Part shown: positions 18,848 through 28,066 of the stretch, in pieces
Numbering within the stretch: the first letter of the stretch is position 1
Layout: each line of letters opens with the position of its first letter
Source of the DNA: Paenibacillus sp.
GTDB lineage: Bacteria; Bacillota; Bacilli; Paenibacillales; YIM-B00363
Assembly: GCF_035645195.1 (NCBI RefSeq)
Contig: NZ_DASQNA010000022.1
Span: forward strand, 175,103 to 239,102
Direction of reading: 5' to 3'
Length of the DNA: 64,000 bases
The notes under the pieces: generated by a model
The model's database searches: none
What the model was told of the DNA's origin: nothing
What the model saw: only the letters and a program-made list of their open reading frames with translations
Translations under genes and position numbers: made by a program

Positions 18848-20611
18848 GTGAAGCTCATTACGAAGGTCATCCTGCTGATCGTCAGCTTGATGACGCCGGT
18901 GATCGCCTTATATGCCCTCTCGCATCGGCAAAGCACCGCCATCGTCGAAGAACAAATTACGATCGCCAATCAGAACCGGCTGGCGATTTTCATGCAGCAG
19001 ATCGAAGGCACGATGGAGCAGGTGTCCCAATACTCGAGCGTCATCGCGCAGGATCCGGATTTCGCGAAGCTCGCGGGCAACGTCATCCCCACGACAGGCT
19101 ACGATTATGCGGTGCTGCTGGATACGCTGCAGGACAAACTGAAGCTGTTCAGCACGTCCACGGCGTGGATGAACCGGATCAACATCTACTTCCCTTCCTC
19201 GGCATCCGCGGTGTCATCTTATTCTTTGATTCCTTACGACGAAATGTACTTGCGATTGAACGCGGCCCCCCGCTGGGCGTTCCGGACCGTTCACGTGGAC
19301 GGACTCGGGAAGCGGGCGTTCTCCCGCTTTTTCATCGAGCCGCCTTCCGCGACCGCCGACCTGACCAAAGCGACGATGATCGTCGAGGTCGATCTGATGG
19401 CGGACAATATCGTGTCGCTGCTCGACAGCTTCAAAACGAAAGGAAACAACGACCCGTTCCTCTACAAATCGAAGCATGAATACGTCCTGAATACGAGCGC
19501 GGACCGGGAGCTGATCCGGGAGTTGATCCAAACCGGCATGCTCGGCTGGGCCGATTGGAGCGAGGGCGGGCATGTCGTCGCGCTGAAAGGCGAGCGGTAC
19601 CTCGTGTACGGCCTGACCTCGGACGAACTGCGCTGGACGCTGGTCGACTACATCCCGCTGGACGAAATATTGACGCCCGTCACGTACAGCCGAAATTTGT
19701 TCTTCGCGACGGCCGGACTGCTCGTGCTGATGGGGGCGGGGGCCGCGTATTTGATTTACTCGCAGGTGCAGGTGCCGATTCGGATGCTGCGCGACGGGGC
19801 CGAGCGGCTCGAGCGCGGGGAGCTTTCGGTGCGCGTATCGGACGCGAAGCACGGCGATTTCGCGCGGCTTATTCGGCAGTTCAACCGAATGGCGGCGAAA
19901 ATGCAGCATTTGATCGAGAAAGTGTACAGCGAGGAGCTGCGGGCGAAGGAAGCGGTCATGAAGCAGCTGCAGTCGCAAATCAACCCGCATTTTCTATATA
20001 ACAGCTTGGCGTACATCGTGAGCATGGCCCAAATGAAGCGGGTCGATCCGGTCATAACGATGGCGTACAGTTTAGCCGATTATTATCGGTATACGACGCG
20101 CAGCGACAGGATGGTCACGACCGTGCGCGAAGAGATCGCCTTCGTAAAGTCTTATATTGAAATCATGGATATGCAGCTGAACAAAATCGACGTCCGCATC
20201 GACATTCCCGAGGCGCTGGAGCCGCTCGTCATCCCGCGCCTTCTGTTCCAGCCGATCGCCGAGAACGCCATCGCGCACGGGCTCGAGCCGAAAATGGGTC
20301 CCGGCGCGATCGTCATCGAAGGCCGGGCGGAAGCGGGGATCGTAAGGTTTCGCATCGCGGACGACGGCGTCGGCATGACGGAGGACGAGCTGGAGAGGCT
20401 GAACGAAACGATCCGGAGGCCGGCGTCGTCCGGCGACAGTTTCGGGCTGTGGAACGTGCATCAACGGCTGGTGCACCGGTACGGCCCGGAAGCGGGGCTC
20501 GCCGTGTGCCGTTCCGCCATGGGAGGCGTCGAAGTATGGATCAGTTGGCCGCTGGCGGCGGAGGGGGAAGAGGGGGAACATGGTAGCGGTACTCATCGTA
20601 GACGATCATAA
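18848..20611 (+). CDS. YesM-type sensor histidine kinase
   Basis: The 587-residue membrane kinase has a first helix at residues 5-23, an extracellular dCACHE-like sensor (about 30-280), and a second helix at about 283-305. HAMP, a His_kinase (LytS/YesM) box with phospho-acceptor His381 in QINPHFLYNSL, and a GHKL ATPase (DDGVGMTEDE) follow. The GTG start has GGAGG 9 bp upstream. Kinases of this class sense extracellular carbohydrate or binding-protein signals. The partner regulator gene overlaps its 3' end by 32 bp. The nearby binding lipoprotein and GH44 endoglucanase suggest a plant-polysaccharide-derived signal (inference). Confidence 0.94.
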   Translation: MKLITKVILLIVSLMTPVIALYALSHRQSTAIVEEQITIANQNRLAIFMQQIEGTMEQVSQYSSVIAQDPDFAKLAGNVIPTTGYDYAVLLDTLQDKLKLFSTSTAWMNRINIYFPSSASAVSSYSLIPYDEMYLRLNAAPRWAFRTVHVDGLGKRAFSRFFIEPPSATADLTKATMIVEVDLMADNIVSLLDSFKTKGNNDPFLYKSKHEYVLNTSADRELIRELIQTGMLGWADWSEGGHVVALKGERYLVYGLTSDELRWTLVDYIPLDEILTPVTYSRNLFFATAGLLVLMGAGAAYLIYSQVQVPIRMLRDGAERLERGELSVRVSDAKHGDFARLIRQFNRMAAKMQHLIEKVYSEELRAKEAVMKQLQSQINPHFLYNSLAYIVSMAQMKRVDPVITMAYSLADYYRYTTRSDRMVTTVREEIAFVKSYIEIMDMQLNKIDVRIDIPEALEPLVIPRLLFQPIAENAIAHGLEPKMGPGAIVIEGRAEAGIVRFRIADDGVGMTEDELERLNETIRRPASSGDSFGLWNVHQRLVHRYGPEAGLAVCRSAMGGVEVWISWPLAAEGEEGEHGSGTHRRRS

Positions 20612-21362
20612 GCATTTGGTGGAGAGCCTGCTCTCCTGCGTTCCGTGGGAGGAAGCGGGCGTCACCGGCGTGCACGGCGCTTACTCCGGGGGAGAGGCGC
20701 TCGAAACGCTAAGGTCGAAGAACATCGGCATCCTCGTCACCGACATTCGCATGCCGGGCATGTCCGGTCTTGAGCTGATCGAGCGGGCGCGCGCCGACCG
20801 GCCGGAGCTGCACTGCATTCTGCTGACCGGGCACGCGGAATTCGAATACGCCCGGAGGGCGATCGAGCTGCAGACGTTCCGGTATCTGATGAAGCCGGTG
20901 CGCACGAACGAGCTGGTGGAGACGGTCCGCCTGCTGACGGCGAGCTCGCGAGCCCCCGCAGCCGAAGCCGCCGCGGCCGAGCCCGCTGCGCCGGAACCCC
21001 CGGCGGAGCTCCCCGCCGAGCCGGCGGAAGCCAAGGATTACCGGCGCAAGACGGTGGAGGCGGTGCACGAATTCGTGCGGGAGCGGCTCGGCGCCGACGT
21101 TACGCTGACGGCGATCGCGGAACGCGTCCACCTGCATCCCGTGTATTTATCCAAGCTGTACAAGGAAACGACCGGAACAAAGCTGAGCGACTATATTCTA
21201 AACGCGCGCATCGACAAGGCGAAGGAGCTGCTCCTTCGCTCTCCGATGAAAATTTATGAAATCAGCGAAGCGGTCGGGTACCGAAGCACGCAGCATTTCA
21301 TCACGGAATTTAAAAAAATAGTCGGCATGACCCCGAAAGCGTATCAGTCGCTGCATCGTTAA
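20580..21362 (+). CDS. YesN-type response regulator (short form), AraC HTH
   Basis: The 260-residue regulator has a receiver domain with phospho-acceptor Asp55 (VTDIRMPG), a short Ala/Pro/Glu-rich linker (about 122-155), and a C-terminal AraC pair of helix-turn-helix motifs (about 163-258, ending GYRSTQHFITEFKKIVGMTPKAY). It lacks the 250-residue middle region of typical YesN regulators, including the two others in this window. The ATG follows GGGGGAAGAGGGGG. It is the partner of the overlapping kinase and probably activates the downstream lipoprotein/GH44 unit. A terminator follows. Confidence 0.94.
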   Translation: MVAVLIVDDHKHLVESLLSCVPWEEAGVTGVHGAYSGGEALETLRSKNIGILVTDIRMPGMSGLELIERARADRPELHCILLTGHAEFEYARRAIELQTFRYLMKPVRTNELVETVRLLTASSRAPAAEAAAAEPAAPEPPAELPAEPAEAKDYRRKTVEAVHEFVRERLGADVTLTAIAERVHLHPVYLSKLYKETTGTKLSDYILNARIDKAKELLLRSPMKIYEISEAVGYRSTQHFITEFKKIVGMTPKAYQSLHR

Positions 21363-21388
21363 TGGATTCCGGCAGGAATCCATTTTTT
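21363..21388 (+). terminator. Rho-independent terminator after short response regulator
   Basis: The 8-bp perfect stem TGGATTCC (21363-21370) / GGAATCCA (21375-21382) has a 4-nt loop and is followed by six T residues. Confidence 0.9.
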
Positions 21389-21542
21389 GTTGGCAGTCGA
21401 TCAAACGGTTAAGAAACCGACACGAATCTTGAAAAGCCGACATTACGTTCGGAGCCCGCCACCCCGTTAAATAGTAGAGTAGTGACTCTCAAAAGGCGGG
21501 AGGGTTGTAACGAACGCGCGGAAGGCGGAAAGGTGATGCGGG

Positions 21543-23216
21543 ATGAAACGATGGATGCGTAGAGAACTGTTGCTTGGATGGACGCTGACCGCCGCGCTGG
21601 CGGCCGCCGGATGCATGTCGTCCGGCGAAGCGCCGCTTCGGGAGGAGCCGGCCGCGATTGCCGCGGAATCGGAGCGCTACGATCCGCCGGTATCGATCTC
21701 GACGGCGCTCGTGCTGAACGACAGCGACTTGAAGAAGCTGAAAGCGCCGGACACGATCGAAGACAATCCGATCACCCGGTGGGCGCGCGACTCGCTCGGC
21801 GTCGTCCAGACATACAAGTGGGTGCTGCCGGACGAAGCGGCGCTGAAAAACAAAGTGAAGATGGCGATCGCGGGCGGCGAAGAGCTGCCTGACGCGATCT
21901 ACCTCAACGATTCGATTTTGCCGGAGCTGCTGGACGACATCGCCGCTTCCGGGCGGTTCATGGAGGTGGAGGAGGCGTTCGAGCGGTACGCGTCCCCTCG
22001 GCTGAAGGAGGCGTACGCCAAAAATCCGGATGTCTGGAAAACCGTCCGATGGGAAGGGACGGCTTGGGGGCTGCCGCAAATATCGGACGGCAAAATCGGC
22101 GACCCGATCCTGTGGGTACGCGAGGATTGGCTGGATGCGCTGGGGCTGGCGGCGCCGACGACGATCGCCGAGCTGGAGGAGGTGCTCGAGGCGTTCACGA
22201 GCGGCGATCCGGACGGAGACGGCGAGGCGGACACGTTCGGTCTCGCGCTCGCGGGGAAGCATTCGTTGAACGCTTGGCTCGGCGACGCCAGCTTCTTGTT
22301 CGGCGCGAACGGCAACCAGCCGTATCAATGGAACCGGATGCCCGACGGGACGCTCGCCTACGGCTCCGTGCAGCCCGAAATCGTGCGGAGCCTGACGACG
22401 CTGCGCGGTTGGTATGCGAAAGGCTGGCTGCATCCGAATTTCGCGACGCACGACGAATGGACCGCGGCGACGATGTTCGCGTCCGGGGAAGCCGGCGTCG
22501 TTTCCGCGCCCGGCTGGATGGGCGGCTGGCCTTTGGCCGAAACCGGGCCCGACCGCGACGGCAAGCAGCCCGTATTTCGGCCGCTGCCGTTCCCGTCGGG
22601 CGAGGACGGCAAAGTCGGACGCCGGGGCTCTAAAATTTCGTACGGGAGCTACGTGTTCCGCAAAGATTTCGAGCATATGGAAGCCGTCTTCCGATACATG
22701 GACGAAGTGTACGGGGCGTTCGTCGAGGACCCGGAGTCCGTCTTCCGGCACGGCTTCGGCGAAAATTACGACTACCTGATACGGGACGGCGAAGCCATAT
22801 ACGATTTCCCGGGCGCGACGACGGCGATCTCTTCCTTCCTCATGGTGGCGCCGGGCGGCGTCCCCCCTGGAGTGCTGGAAGAAAGCTTGGAATCTCGGGT
22901 GTACCGGGGGAAGATCGAAACCGTGTACGAAAAGAAGCTGAACGCGACTAACGCGCGATTGTATTTGGAAGGCCGGATCGTCGGGGATGCGCAGCTCGCG
23001 CACGCCCAGAAGGACGAATTCGTCGGGGCGCCGAGCGCGTCCATGCAGGCGAAATGGCCCGCTTTGCAGCAGCTGGAGAAGGAAGTGTTCTTGAAAATCG
23101 TCTACGGGAAAGAAGGCCCGGAGGCGTTCGAGCGGTTCGTGCGCGATTGGCACGCATACGGCGGCGCCGACATTACCGCCGAAATCAATGCATGGGACGA
23201 GGAAAACGGGGAGTGA
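21543..23216 (+). CDS. Extracellular solute-binding lipoprotein (LplA/YtcQ-like)
   Basis: The 557-residue binding protein has a lipoprotein signal peptide with Cys24 (AAGC|MSS). Its large two-lobed fold resembles the LplA/YtcQ group of binding proteins that work with YesM/YesN systems. An EF-hand-like DPDGDGEADTFG loop lies near residues 222-233. No permease or ATPase gene follows, so it either feeds a distant importer or acts as a co-sensor for the upstream kinase. The start is backed by GGAAAGGTG. GH44 translation begins 8 bp after its stop, so the two genes are probably co-transcribed. Confidence 0.92.
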   Translation: MKRWMRRELLLGWTLTAALAAAGCMSSGEAPLREEPAAIAAESERYDPPVSISTALVLNDSDLKKLKAPDTIEDNPITRWARDSLGVVQTYKWVLPDEAALKNKVKMAIAGGEELPDAIYLNDSILPELLDDIAASGRFMEVEEAFERYASPRLKEAYAKNPDVWKTVRWEGTAWGLPQISDGKIGDPILWVREDWLDALGLAAPTTIAELEEVLEAFTSGDPDGDGEADTFGLALAGKHSLNAWLGDASFLFGANGNQPYQWNRMPDGTLAYGSVQPEIVRSLTTLRGWYAKGWLHPNFATHDEWTAATMFASGEAGVVSAPGWMGGWPLAETGPDRDGKQPVFRPLPFPSGEDGKVGRRGSKISYGSYVFRKDFEHMEAVFRYMDEVYGAFVEDPESVFRHGFGENYDYLIRDGEAIYDFPGATTAISSFLMVAPGGVPPGVLEESLESRVYRGKIETVYEKKLNATNARLYLEGRIVGDAQLAHAQKDEFVGAPSASMQAKWPALQQLEKEVFLKIVYGKEGPEAFERFVRDWHAYGGADITAEINAWDEENGE

Positions 23217-23223
23217 TTCAAGG

Positions 23224-26200
23224 TTGGCAACGTTATGGAGAATGCGGATTTCGATGTTGCTCGCCGCGCTGCTGCTGGCCGGAACGGCCGCATCGTGGTT
23301 CGGTTCGAGCGCGCAGGCGGAAGTCGTCTCCGAATCTGTCATTTACGGCGACGCATTAGGCGCGAACATCGTCGATCACAGCTGGGCCGAGCGATCGCTG
23401 GAGGAAACCGGAACGGTCCGCTCCGGGGAACGCTCGATCCGGCTGAGCCCGAGCATGGGCAAAGCATTATATTTGTATAGCAAACGGCAATTTTTGACGA
23501 ACGATTACAACACGCTGGAGTTTTGGATCCACGGCGGCACGTCGGGCGGGCAGCTGCTGAACGTCGTGTTCCAGGCGGGCGGCAAGCCCGTCGCGAAGGT
23601 CGATTTGAACGACTACCTCGAGGAGGGAGGGCTCCGGGCGGGCGTTTGGCAGCAGGTGCGCATCAATTTGCCGCCGCTTCGGATGCCGAACGGGCTGTTC
23701 GACGGCATTCTCCTTCAAGACAAAAGACATTCGATCCAAGGGGACGTCTTCATAGACGATATGCGCCTCGCGATGGATACCGAGCCGGCGCCGAACCGGC
23801 CGCCGAAGCCGGTGTACGAACAAATCGTCGCGTACGATAACGCGCTTCGCCCGGGCTTCCAAGGCTTCGTCTACGGCGATCATGCGTGGGACGCTTCCGA
23901 GCCGGTCCGGTCTGCGCCGACCGCCATCCGGACGGTGCCTGCGCCGGGGAAATTTTTGTACATCTACAAAGACCGGGTCGTGAAAACGAACGAATACGTC
24001 ACGCTGGAGTTTTGGATACACGGCGGCGACGCCGGCGGGCAGCAGGTCGATCTCAAGCTGCGCATGGGCGGCGTCGATCAGGTGACGCTCGATCTCAACG
24101 ATTATGTAAGCGGCGGCTCGATCAAACCGGGCGAATGGGAGAAGGTGACGATTCCAATCGGATCGCTCCCGCTGCCGAATCAGATCATGGACGGCATCAT
24201 GTTCGTCGGGCGCGGAGGCGACTCGCAGCCTGCGCTGTACGTGGACGACATCGCGTTCGTGAAGCAAACGTATCAGCAGCCCGCGCTGTCGTCGATCGCG
24301 TTCGCCTCCCCGTCGCTGCTCATGTACGCGGGGAACGCGGAGACGCCCGTGCTGCGGGCGAATTACGACAACGGCTTCGTCGAGACGGTGACGGAGAACG
24401 TCTACTGGCATTCCGCCGCGCCGGACGTCGTCCGCGCGGAGAACGGCCGCCTCGAAGCGCTGGCCCAAGGGGACACGGTCGTGACCGCGACGTACGAGAA
24501 CGTATCGACGACGCTGCAGGTGAAGGTGATCGAGGCGGTCGCCGAACCGATTTACGACGACGCATTGGCTTCGGAGTTCGACGATTGGAGCTGGGCGAAG
24601 CGGGATCTGTCGTCTACGGCGTACGTCCGCTCGGGCGCGAGCGCGATCGAGATGCTGCCGCGATGGTGGCAGGGCGTTTATTTTAATCGGGAAGAAAGCC
24701 TCGCCGTAGAGGATTATTACGGCTTCGAATTTTGGATTCACGGCGGCGCCGCCGGCGGGCAGAGCATCCGGTTCGTCGTGCAGGAGCTGAACACGATTCT
24801 CGGCTCCGTCGTGCTCGACGACGTGCTGCCGAAGGGGATCCTCGCGAACGAATGGCAGAAGGTGACCGTACGCTTCCAGGACATGGGCATCGCGAGCGGC
24901 TATTTTAACGCCATCGTGTTCCAAGCGTGGGACGAAAGCGTGCAGCAGCCGGTCTACATCGACGACGTCAAGCTGCTCCGATACAAGGACCGCGTCGAAA
25001 GCCCGACGCCTCCGGTCGGCGAAGCGAATGTCGCGATCGACACGCGCCTCGACCGCCGGGACATCGATCCGGACATTTACGGCGTGAATTACGAGGAGAT
25101 CGAGCCGGACGACGTCTCGCCGATGACGGAATATCCGGTGATGCGGTGGGGCGGCAATTCGGTCACGCGGTACAATTGGGAACTGAACGTGCAGAACCAC
25201 GCGTCCGACTGGTTTTTCATGAATTTGCCGAAAACGAACGCGCCGAACGAGACGCTGCCGCACGGCTCGCGCTCCGATCAATGGATCGATAAGACGCTCG
25301 CGAACGGCTCGAAGGTGCTGCTCCAGGTGCCGACGATCGGCTGGACGCCGAAGGATCGCGCGGTGAACGTCGGCTTCTCCGTCGAGAAGTACGGGCCGCA
25401 GCAGCAGACGGAATGCTCGTACGGCGGCTGGTGGTGCAACCCGGACGCAGGCAACGGCATCCGTCCCGACGGGACGCTCATTACGGGCAACGACCCGCAT
25501 GACACGTCCAAGGAGATCGGCCCCGAGTTCGTGCAGCGGTGGATTCGACACATTCAAAGCCGCGTCGGCGACCAAGTGAACAACTATGCGCTCGACAACG
25601 AGCCGATGCTGTGGCCGTATACGCACCGGGACGTTCATCCGGAAATGACGACGTACGATGAAATTTGGGGATATACGGAGGCGTACGGGAAGGCGATCAA
25701 GGAAGTCGATCCGGATGCGAACATTTTCGGGCCGGTCGTGTGGGGCTGGTGCGCGTATATGTATTCGGCCGCGGACGGCTGCTCGCCGGGCGACGATTAC
25801 AAAAACCATGGCGACAAGCCGTTCTTGGAATGGTACTTGGAACAGGTGCGGGCGTACGAAGAGGAAACCGGGATTCGCTTAATCGACTACCTCGATATCC
25901 ATTACTACCCGATGGAGGCGGGCGTGGCGATTTCGGAGGACGAATCGCGGGCGGTGTCCGCCCGGCGCCTGAAGTCGCTCAAGTCGCTGTACGATCCGAC
26001 GTTCCGCGACAGCTCGTCGTGGATTTGGGAGCCGGTCAACCTCATCCCGCGCATGAAAGAGATGATCGAACGGACGGCGCCGGGCACGAAGCTCGCCATC
26101 TCCGAATACAACTTCGGCAACGGCCGAGGCATCAGCAGCGGGCTGGCGCAGGCCGAGGCGCTGGCGATTTTCGGCCGCGAAGGCGTAGATCTTGCGACCC

Positions 26201-26562
26201 GCTGGGGACAGCCGCTCGCGAATACGCCGGTCGAGGACGCGTTCAAGCTGTATTTGAACTATGACGGTCAAGGCAGCCGCATCGAGGGGGACAGCGTCCG
26301 CGCGGTCAGCTCGAACGTCGACCATGTCGGCTCGTACGCGATTCACGGCGACGACGGCACGCTTTACATTTTGCTGTTCAACAAAGATACGACCGCGAAG
26401 CGAACGACGGTATCCGTCGACGGGCAAAGCCTTGCGGCGGGCGACGTGTACCGCTTCGATGCGGCGAACCGGCTCGGCTTCCTCGAGACGATCCCGATGC
26501 AGGACGACGTCGTCCTCGAGCTGCCGGCGCGGTCCGCGACGCTGATCGTCGCGAGGCCGTGA
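23224..26562 (+). CDS. Secreted multimodular GH44 endoglucanase/xyloglucanase
   Basis: The 1112-residue secreted enzyme has a signal peptide (about 1-33, ending AQA). Three related beta-sandwich modules follow at about 39-185, 200-350 and 442-590, each with the stretch FWIHGGxxGGQ. A Big_2-like Ig domain (about 352-440) sits between the second and third. The GH44 catalytic domain spans about 601-1112. GH44 hallmarks are RWGGNSVTRYNW, the acid/base Glu793 in ALDNEP and the nucleophile Glu961 in ISEYNFG. Family members cut beta-1,4-glucan and xyloglucan. The TTG at 23224 is chosen because GGGGAG is about 9 bp upstream; an alternative ATG is at 23242. The three modules probably bind carbohydrate. 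Confidence 0.93.
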   Translation: MATLWRMRISMLLAALLLAGTAASWFGSSAQAEVVSESVIYGDALGANIVDHSWAERSLEETGTVRSGERSIRLSPSMGKALYLYSKRQFLTNDYNTLEFWIHGGTSGGQLLNVVFQAGGKPVAKVDLNDYLEEGGLRAGVWQQVRINLPPLRMPNGLFDGILLQDKRHSIQGDVFIDDMRLAMDTEPAPNRPPKPVYEQIVAYDNALRPGFQGFVYGDHAWDASEPVRSAPTAIRTVPAPGKFLYIYKDRVVKTNEYVTLEFWIHGGDAGGQQVDLKLRMGGVDQVTLDLNDYVSGGSIKPGEWEKVTIPIGSLPLPNQIMDGIMFVGRGGDSQPALYVDDIAFVKQTYQQPALSSIAFASPSLLMYAGNAETPVLRANYDNGFVETVTENVYWHSAAPDVVRAENGRLEALAQGDTVVTATYENVSTTLQVKVIEAVAEPIYDDALASEFDDWSWAKRDLSSTAYVRSGASAIEMLPRWWQGVYFNREESLAVEDYYGFEFWIHGGAAGGQSIRFVVQELNTILGSVVLDDVLPKGILANEWQKVTVRFQDMGIASGYFNAIVFQAWDESVQQPVYIDDVKLLRYKDRVESPTPPVGEANVAIDTRLDRRDIDPDIYGVNYEEIEPDDVSPMTEYPVMRWGGNSVTRYNWELNVQNHASDWFFMNLPKTNAPNETLPHGSRSDQWIDKTLANGSKVLLQVPTIGWTPKDRAVNVGFSVEKYGPQQQTECSYGGWWCNPDAGNGIRPDGTLITGNDPHDTSKEIGPEFVQRWIRHIQSRVGDQVNNYALDNEPMLWPYTHRDVHPEMTTYDEIWGYTEAYGKAIKEVDPDANIFGPVVWGWCAYMYSAADGCSPGDDYKNHGDKPFLEWYLEQVRAYEEETGIRLIDYLDIHYYPMEAGVAISEDESRAVSARRLKSLKSLYDPTFRDSSSWIWEPVNLIPRMKEMIERTAPGTKLAISEYNFGNGRGISSGLAQAEALAIFGREGVDLATRWGQPLANTPVEDAFKLYLNYDGQGSRIEGDSVRAVSSNVDHVGSYAIHGDDGTLYILLFNKDTTAKRTTVSVDGQSLAAGDVYRFDAANRLGFLETIPMQDDVVLELPARSATLIVARP

Positions 26563-26606
26563 CGGAGCGATTCCGCGCGGGCATGAAGGGAAAGGATGTC
26601 GGACGA

Positions 26607-27896
26607 ATGAACGAATCATGGCGCAAGCGCTGCGCGGCGGCGGCGCTCGCCCTGCTCTTGTCGGCAGGGAGCGGCCTCGCCGGGGCGGCGAGCTTCAAGG
26701 ACGTGCCGGCGGGAGCCTGGTACGCGGATACGCTGCAGTGGGCGGTCGAACGGAGCATCGTCTCCGGTTATGGAGACGGCACGTTCCGTCCCGATTCGCA
26801 GCCGACGGAGGCGGAGTTCCTCGCCATGCTGTTCCGGGCGGCGGGCGTGGGTGACATGCGGGCGGCGAAGGCGGGCGAACCGTGGTATGCGCCGTATTAT
26901 GAGCGGGCGAGAGAGCTCGGCTACCCCGTGACGCAGCGGCCGGACGCCCCGATCCGCCGGGGCCATGCCGCGCGGTTGATCGCCGCGTCCTTCGGGAAGA
27001 CGCTCGGCGAGAACGAGGGAATCGCGTTCGTGCTGGCGTCGAGCATCTCCAACGGGCGCACGAGCGCAACCGTCGCCGGCTACGACGCGAACGGCTTCAT
27101 GAGCCGGGCGGAGGCGATCGTCTTCGTGCAGCGGACGGACGCGCATCGCGCGAAGCTCGACGAGGAGCGGAAGAACGCCGAGAAGGCGAAGGGGCGCAAG
27201 CCGGCGGGCCAAGGCGCCGTCGCGGGCGTCCTGGGAGGCGCGGGAAGCGGCAGCCCGGATACCGGCCACGCAGGGAATGGAAACCCGGACACAGGCAACC
27301 CGGGCAGCGGGAACCCTGGTGGAGGGAACCCTGGTGGTGGCGGGAACCCCGGTGGAGGGAACCCAGGCACAGGCAACCCGGATTCGGGGAACCCCGGGAG
27401 CGGGAATCCCGGCGGCGGCAATCCGGATCATGGAAACGGCAGCCCGGGGAACGGAAACGGGAATCCGGGGAACGGCAGCCCGGACGGAGGCGGCGAGCGG
27501 CCGGGTCCCGTCCGGTCGAACGAGAACGAGCAGGTGTTGACCGCGCTGCTCGAGCAGCAGTTGGGCAGCTTGGGCCTCGCCCGCGCGGAGACGGCCCAAG
27601 GCGTCGCGGTCAGCCATCCCGAGCGCGAGGGCGGGGGGGCGGTGCTGGCGAAAACCGAGGACAATCTCGGCTACGTGCAGGTGTTCGACGACGCCAACGG
27701 CGCGGTGCTGGACGCCGCTCATGCGCTTTTGGTGTATGCAGGCGTCGCCATCGACAAGCGGGCGTACGACGACATGATCGATCGGGTGAGCCGAAGCGGG
27801 TCGAACGGCGCGATCAAAATCGGCGGACAGCTGATTACGTTCGTGCGCGGCGCGACTCCGGGGCAATTGACGATTCATTATACGTTAATGCAATAA
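26607..27896 (+). CDS. SLH-domain surface protein with Gly-Asn-Pro-rich linker
   Basis: The 429-residue exported protein has a signal peptide (about 1-27). One clear SLH motif follows (FKDVPAGAWYADTLQWA...GYGDGTFRPDSQPT, about 30-80), then two degenerate SLH-like segments up to about residue 178. A low-complexity linker built from G-N-P and G-S-G-N-P-G-type triplets spans about 205-310. A C-terminal globular domain of about 115 residues (from NENEQVLTALLEQQ) is not recognised. It probably anchors to secondary cell-wall polymer and may display its C-terminal domain near the GH44 enzyme. Its start follows GGGAAAGG, 44 bp after the GH44 stop. Confidence 0.85.
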   Translation: MNESWRKRCAAAALALLLSAGSGLAGAASFKDVPAGAWYADTLQWAVERSIVSGYGDGTFRPDSQPTEAEFLAMLFRAAGVGDMRAAKAGEPWYAPYYERARELGYPVTQRPDAPIRRGHAARLIAASFGKTLGENEGIAFVLASSISNGRTSATVAGYDANGFMSRAEAIVFVQRTDAHRAKLDEERKNAEKAKGRKPAGQGAVAGVLGGAGSGSPDTGHAGNGNPDTGNPGSGNPGGGNPGGGGNPGGGNPGTGNPDSGNPGSGNPGGGNPDHGNGSPGNGNGNPGNGSPDGGGERPGPVRSNENEQVLTALLEQQLGSLGLARAETAQGVAVSHPEREGGGAVLAKTEDNLGYVQVFDDANGAVLDAAHALLVYAGVAIDKRAYDDMIDRVSRSGSNGAIKIGGQLITFVRGATPGQLTIHYTLMQ

Positions 27897-27904
27897 TCGT
27901 ACGG

Positions 27905-27922
27905 GCCGCCCGGGAGGGCGGC
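27905..27922 (+). terminator. Hairpin after SLH gene, possible terminator
   Basis: A perfect 7-bp stem GCCGCCC/GGGCGGC has a GGGA tetraloop and lies 8 bp after the stop. The tail is only weakly U-rich, so termination efficiency is uncertain. Confidence 0.45.
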
Positions 27923-28066
27923 TCGTCGCCGTTTGCGGAGCGCCAGGGGATTGTTTGTATGTGTCAGTTTACATGACATAATCGTTCGCGGAACGCGTCT
28001 TTACTGGCGCAGCCGAAAGCCGGCATGGTACCATAGAGTAAAGATCGGTACGGGGAGAGGCATACC

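Noticed and set aside
21405..21425. cre-like site before the orphan lipoprotein
   Set aside because: The CG core is present but the flanking bases fail at least three consensus positions.
23467..25809. Reverse-strand open frame of 780 codons under the GH44 gene
   Set aside because: Composition is Arg/Val/His-rich with no recognisable motif. The forward gene has clear domains and catalytic residues.
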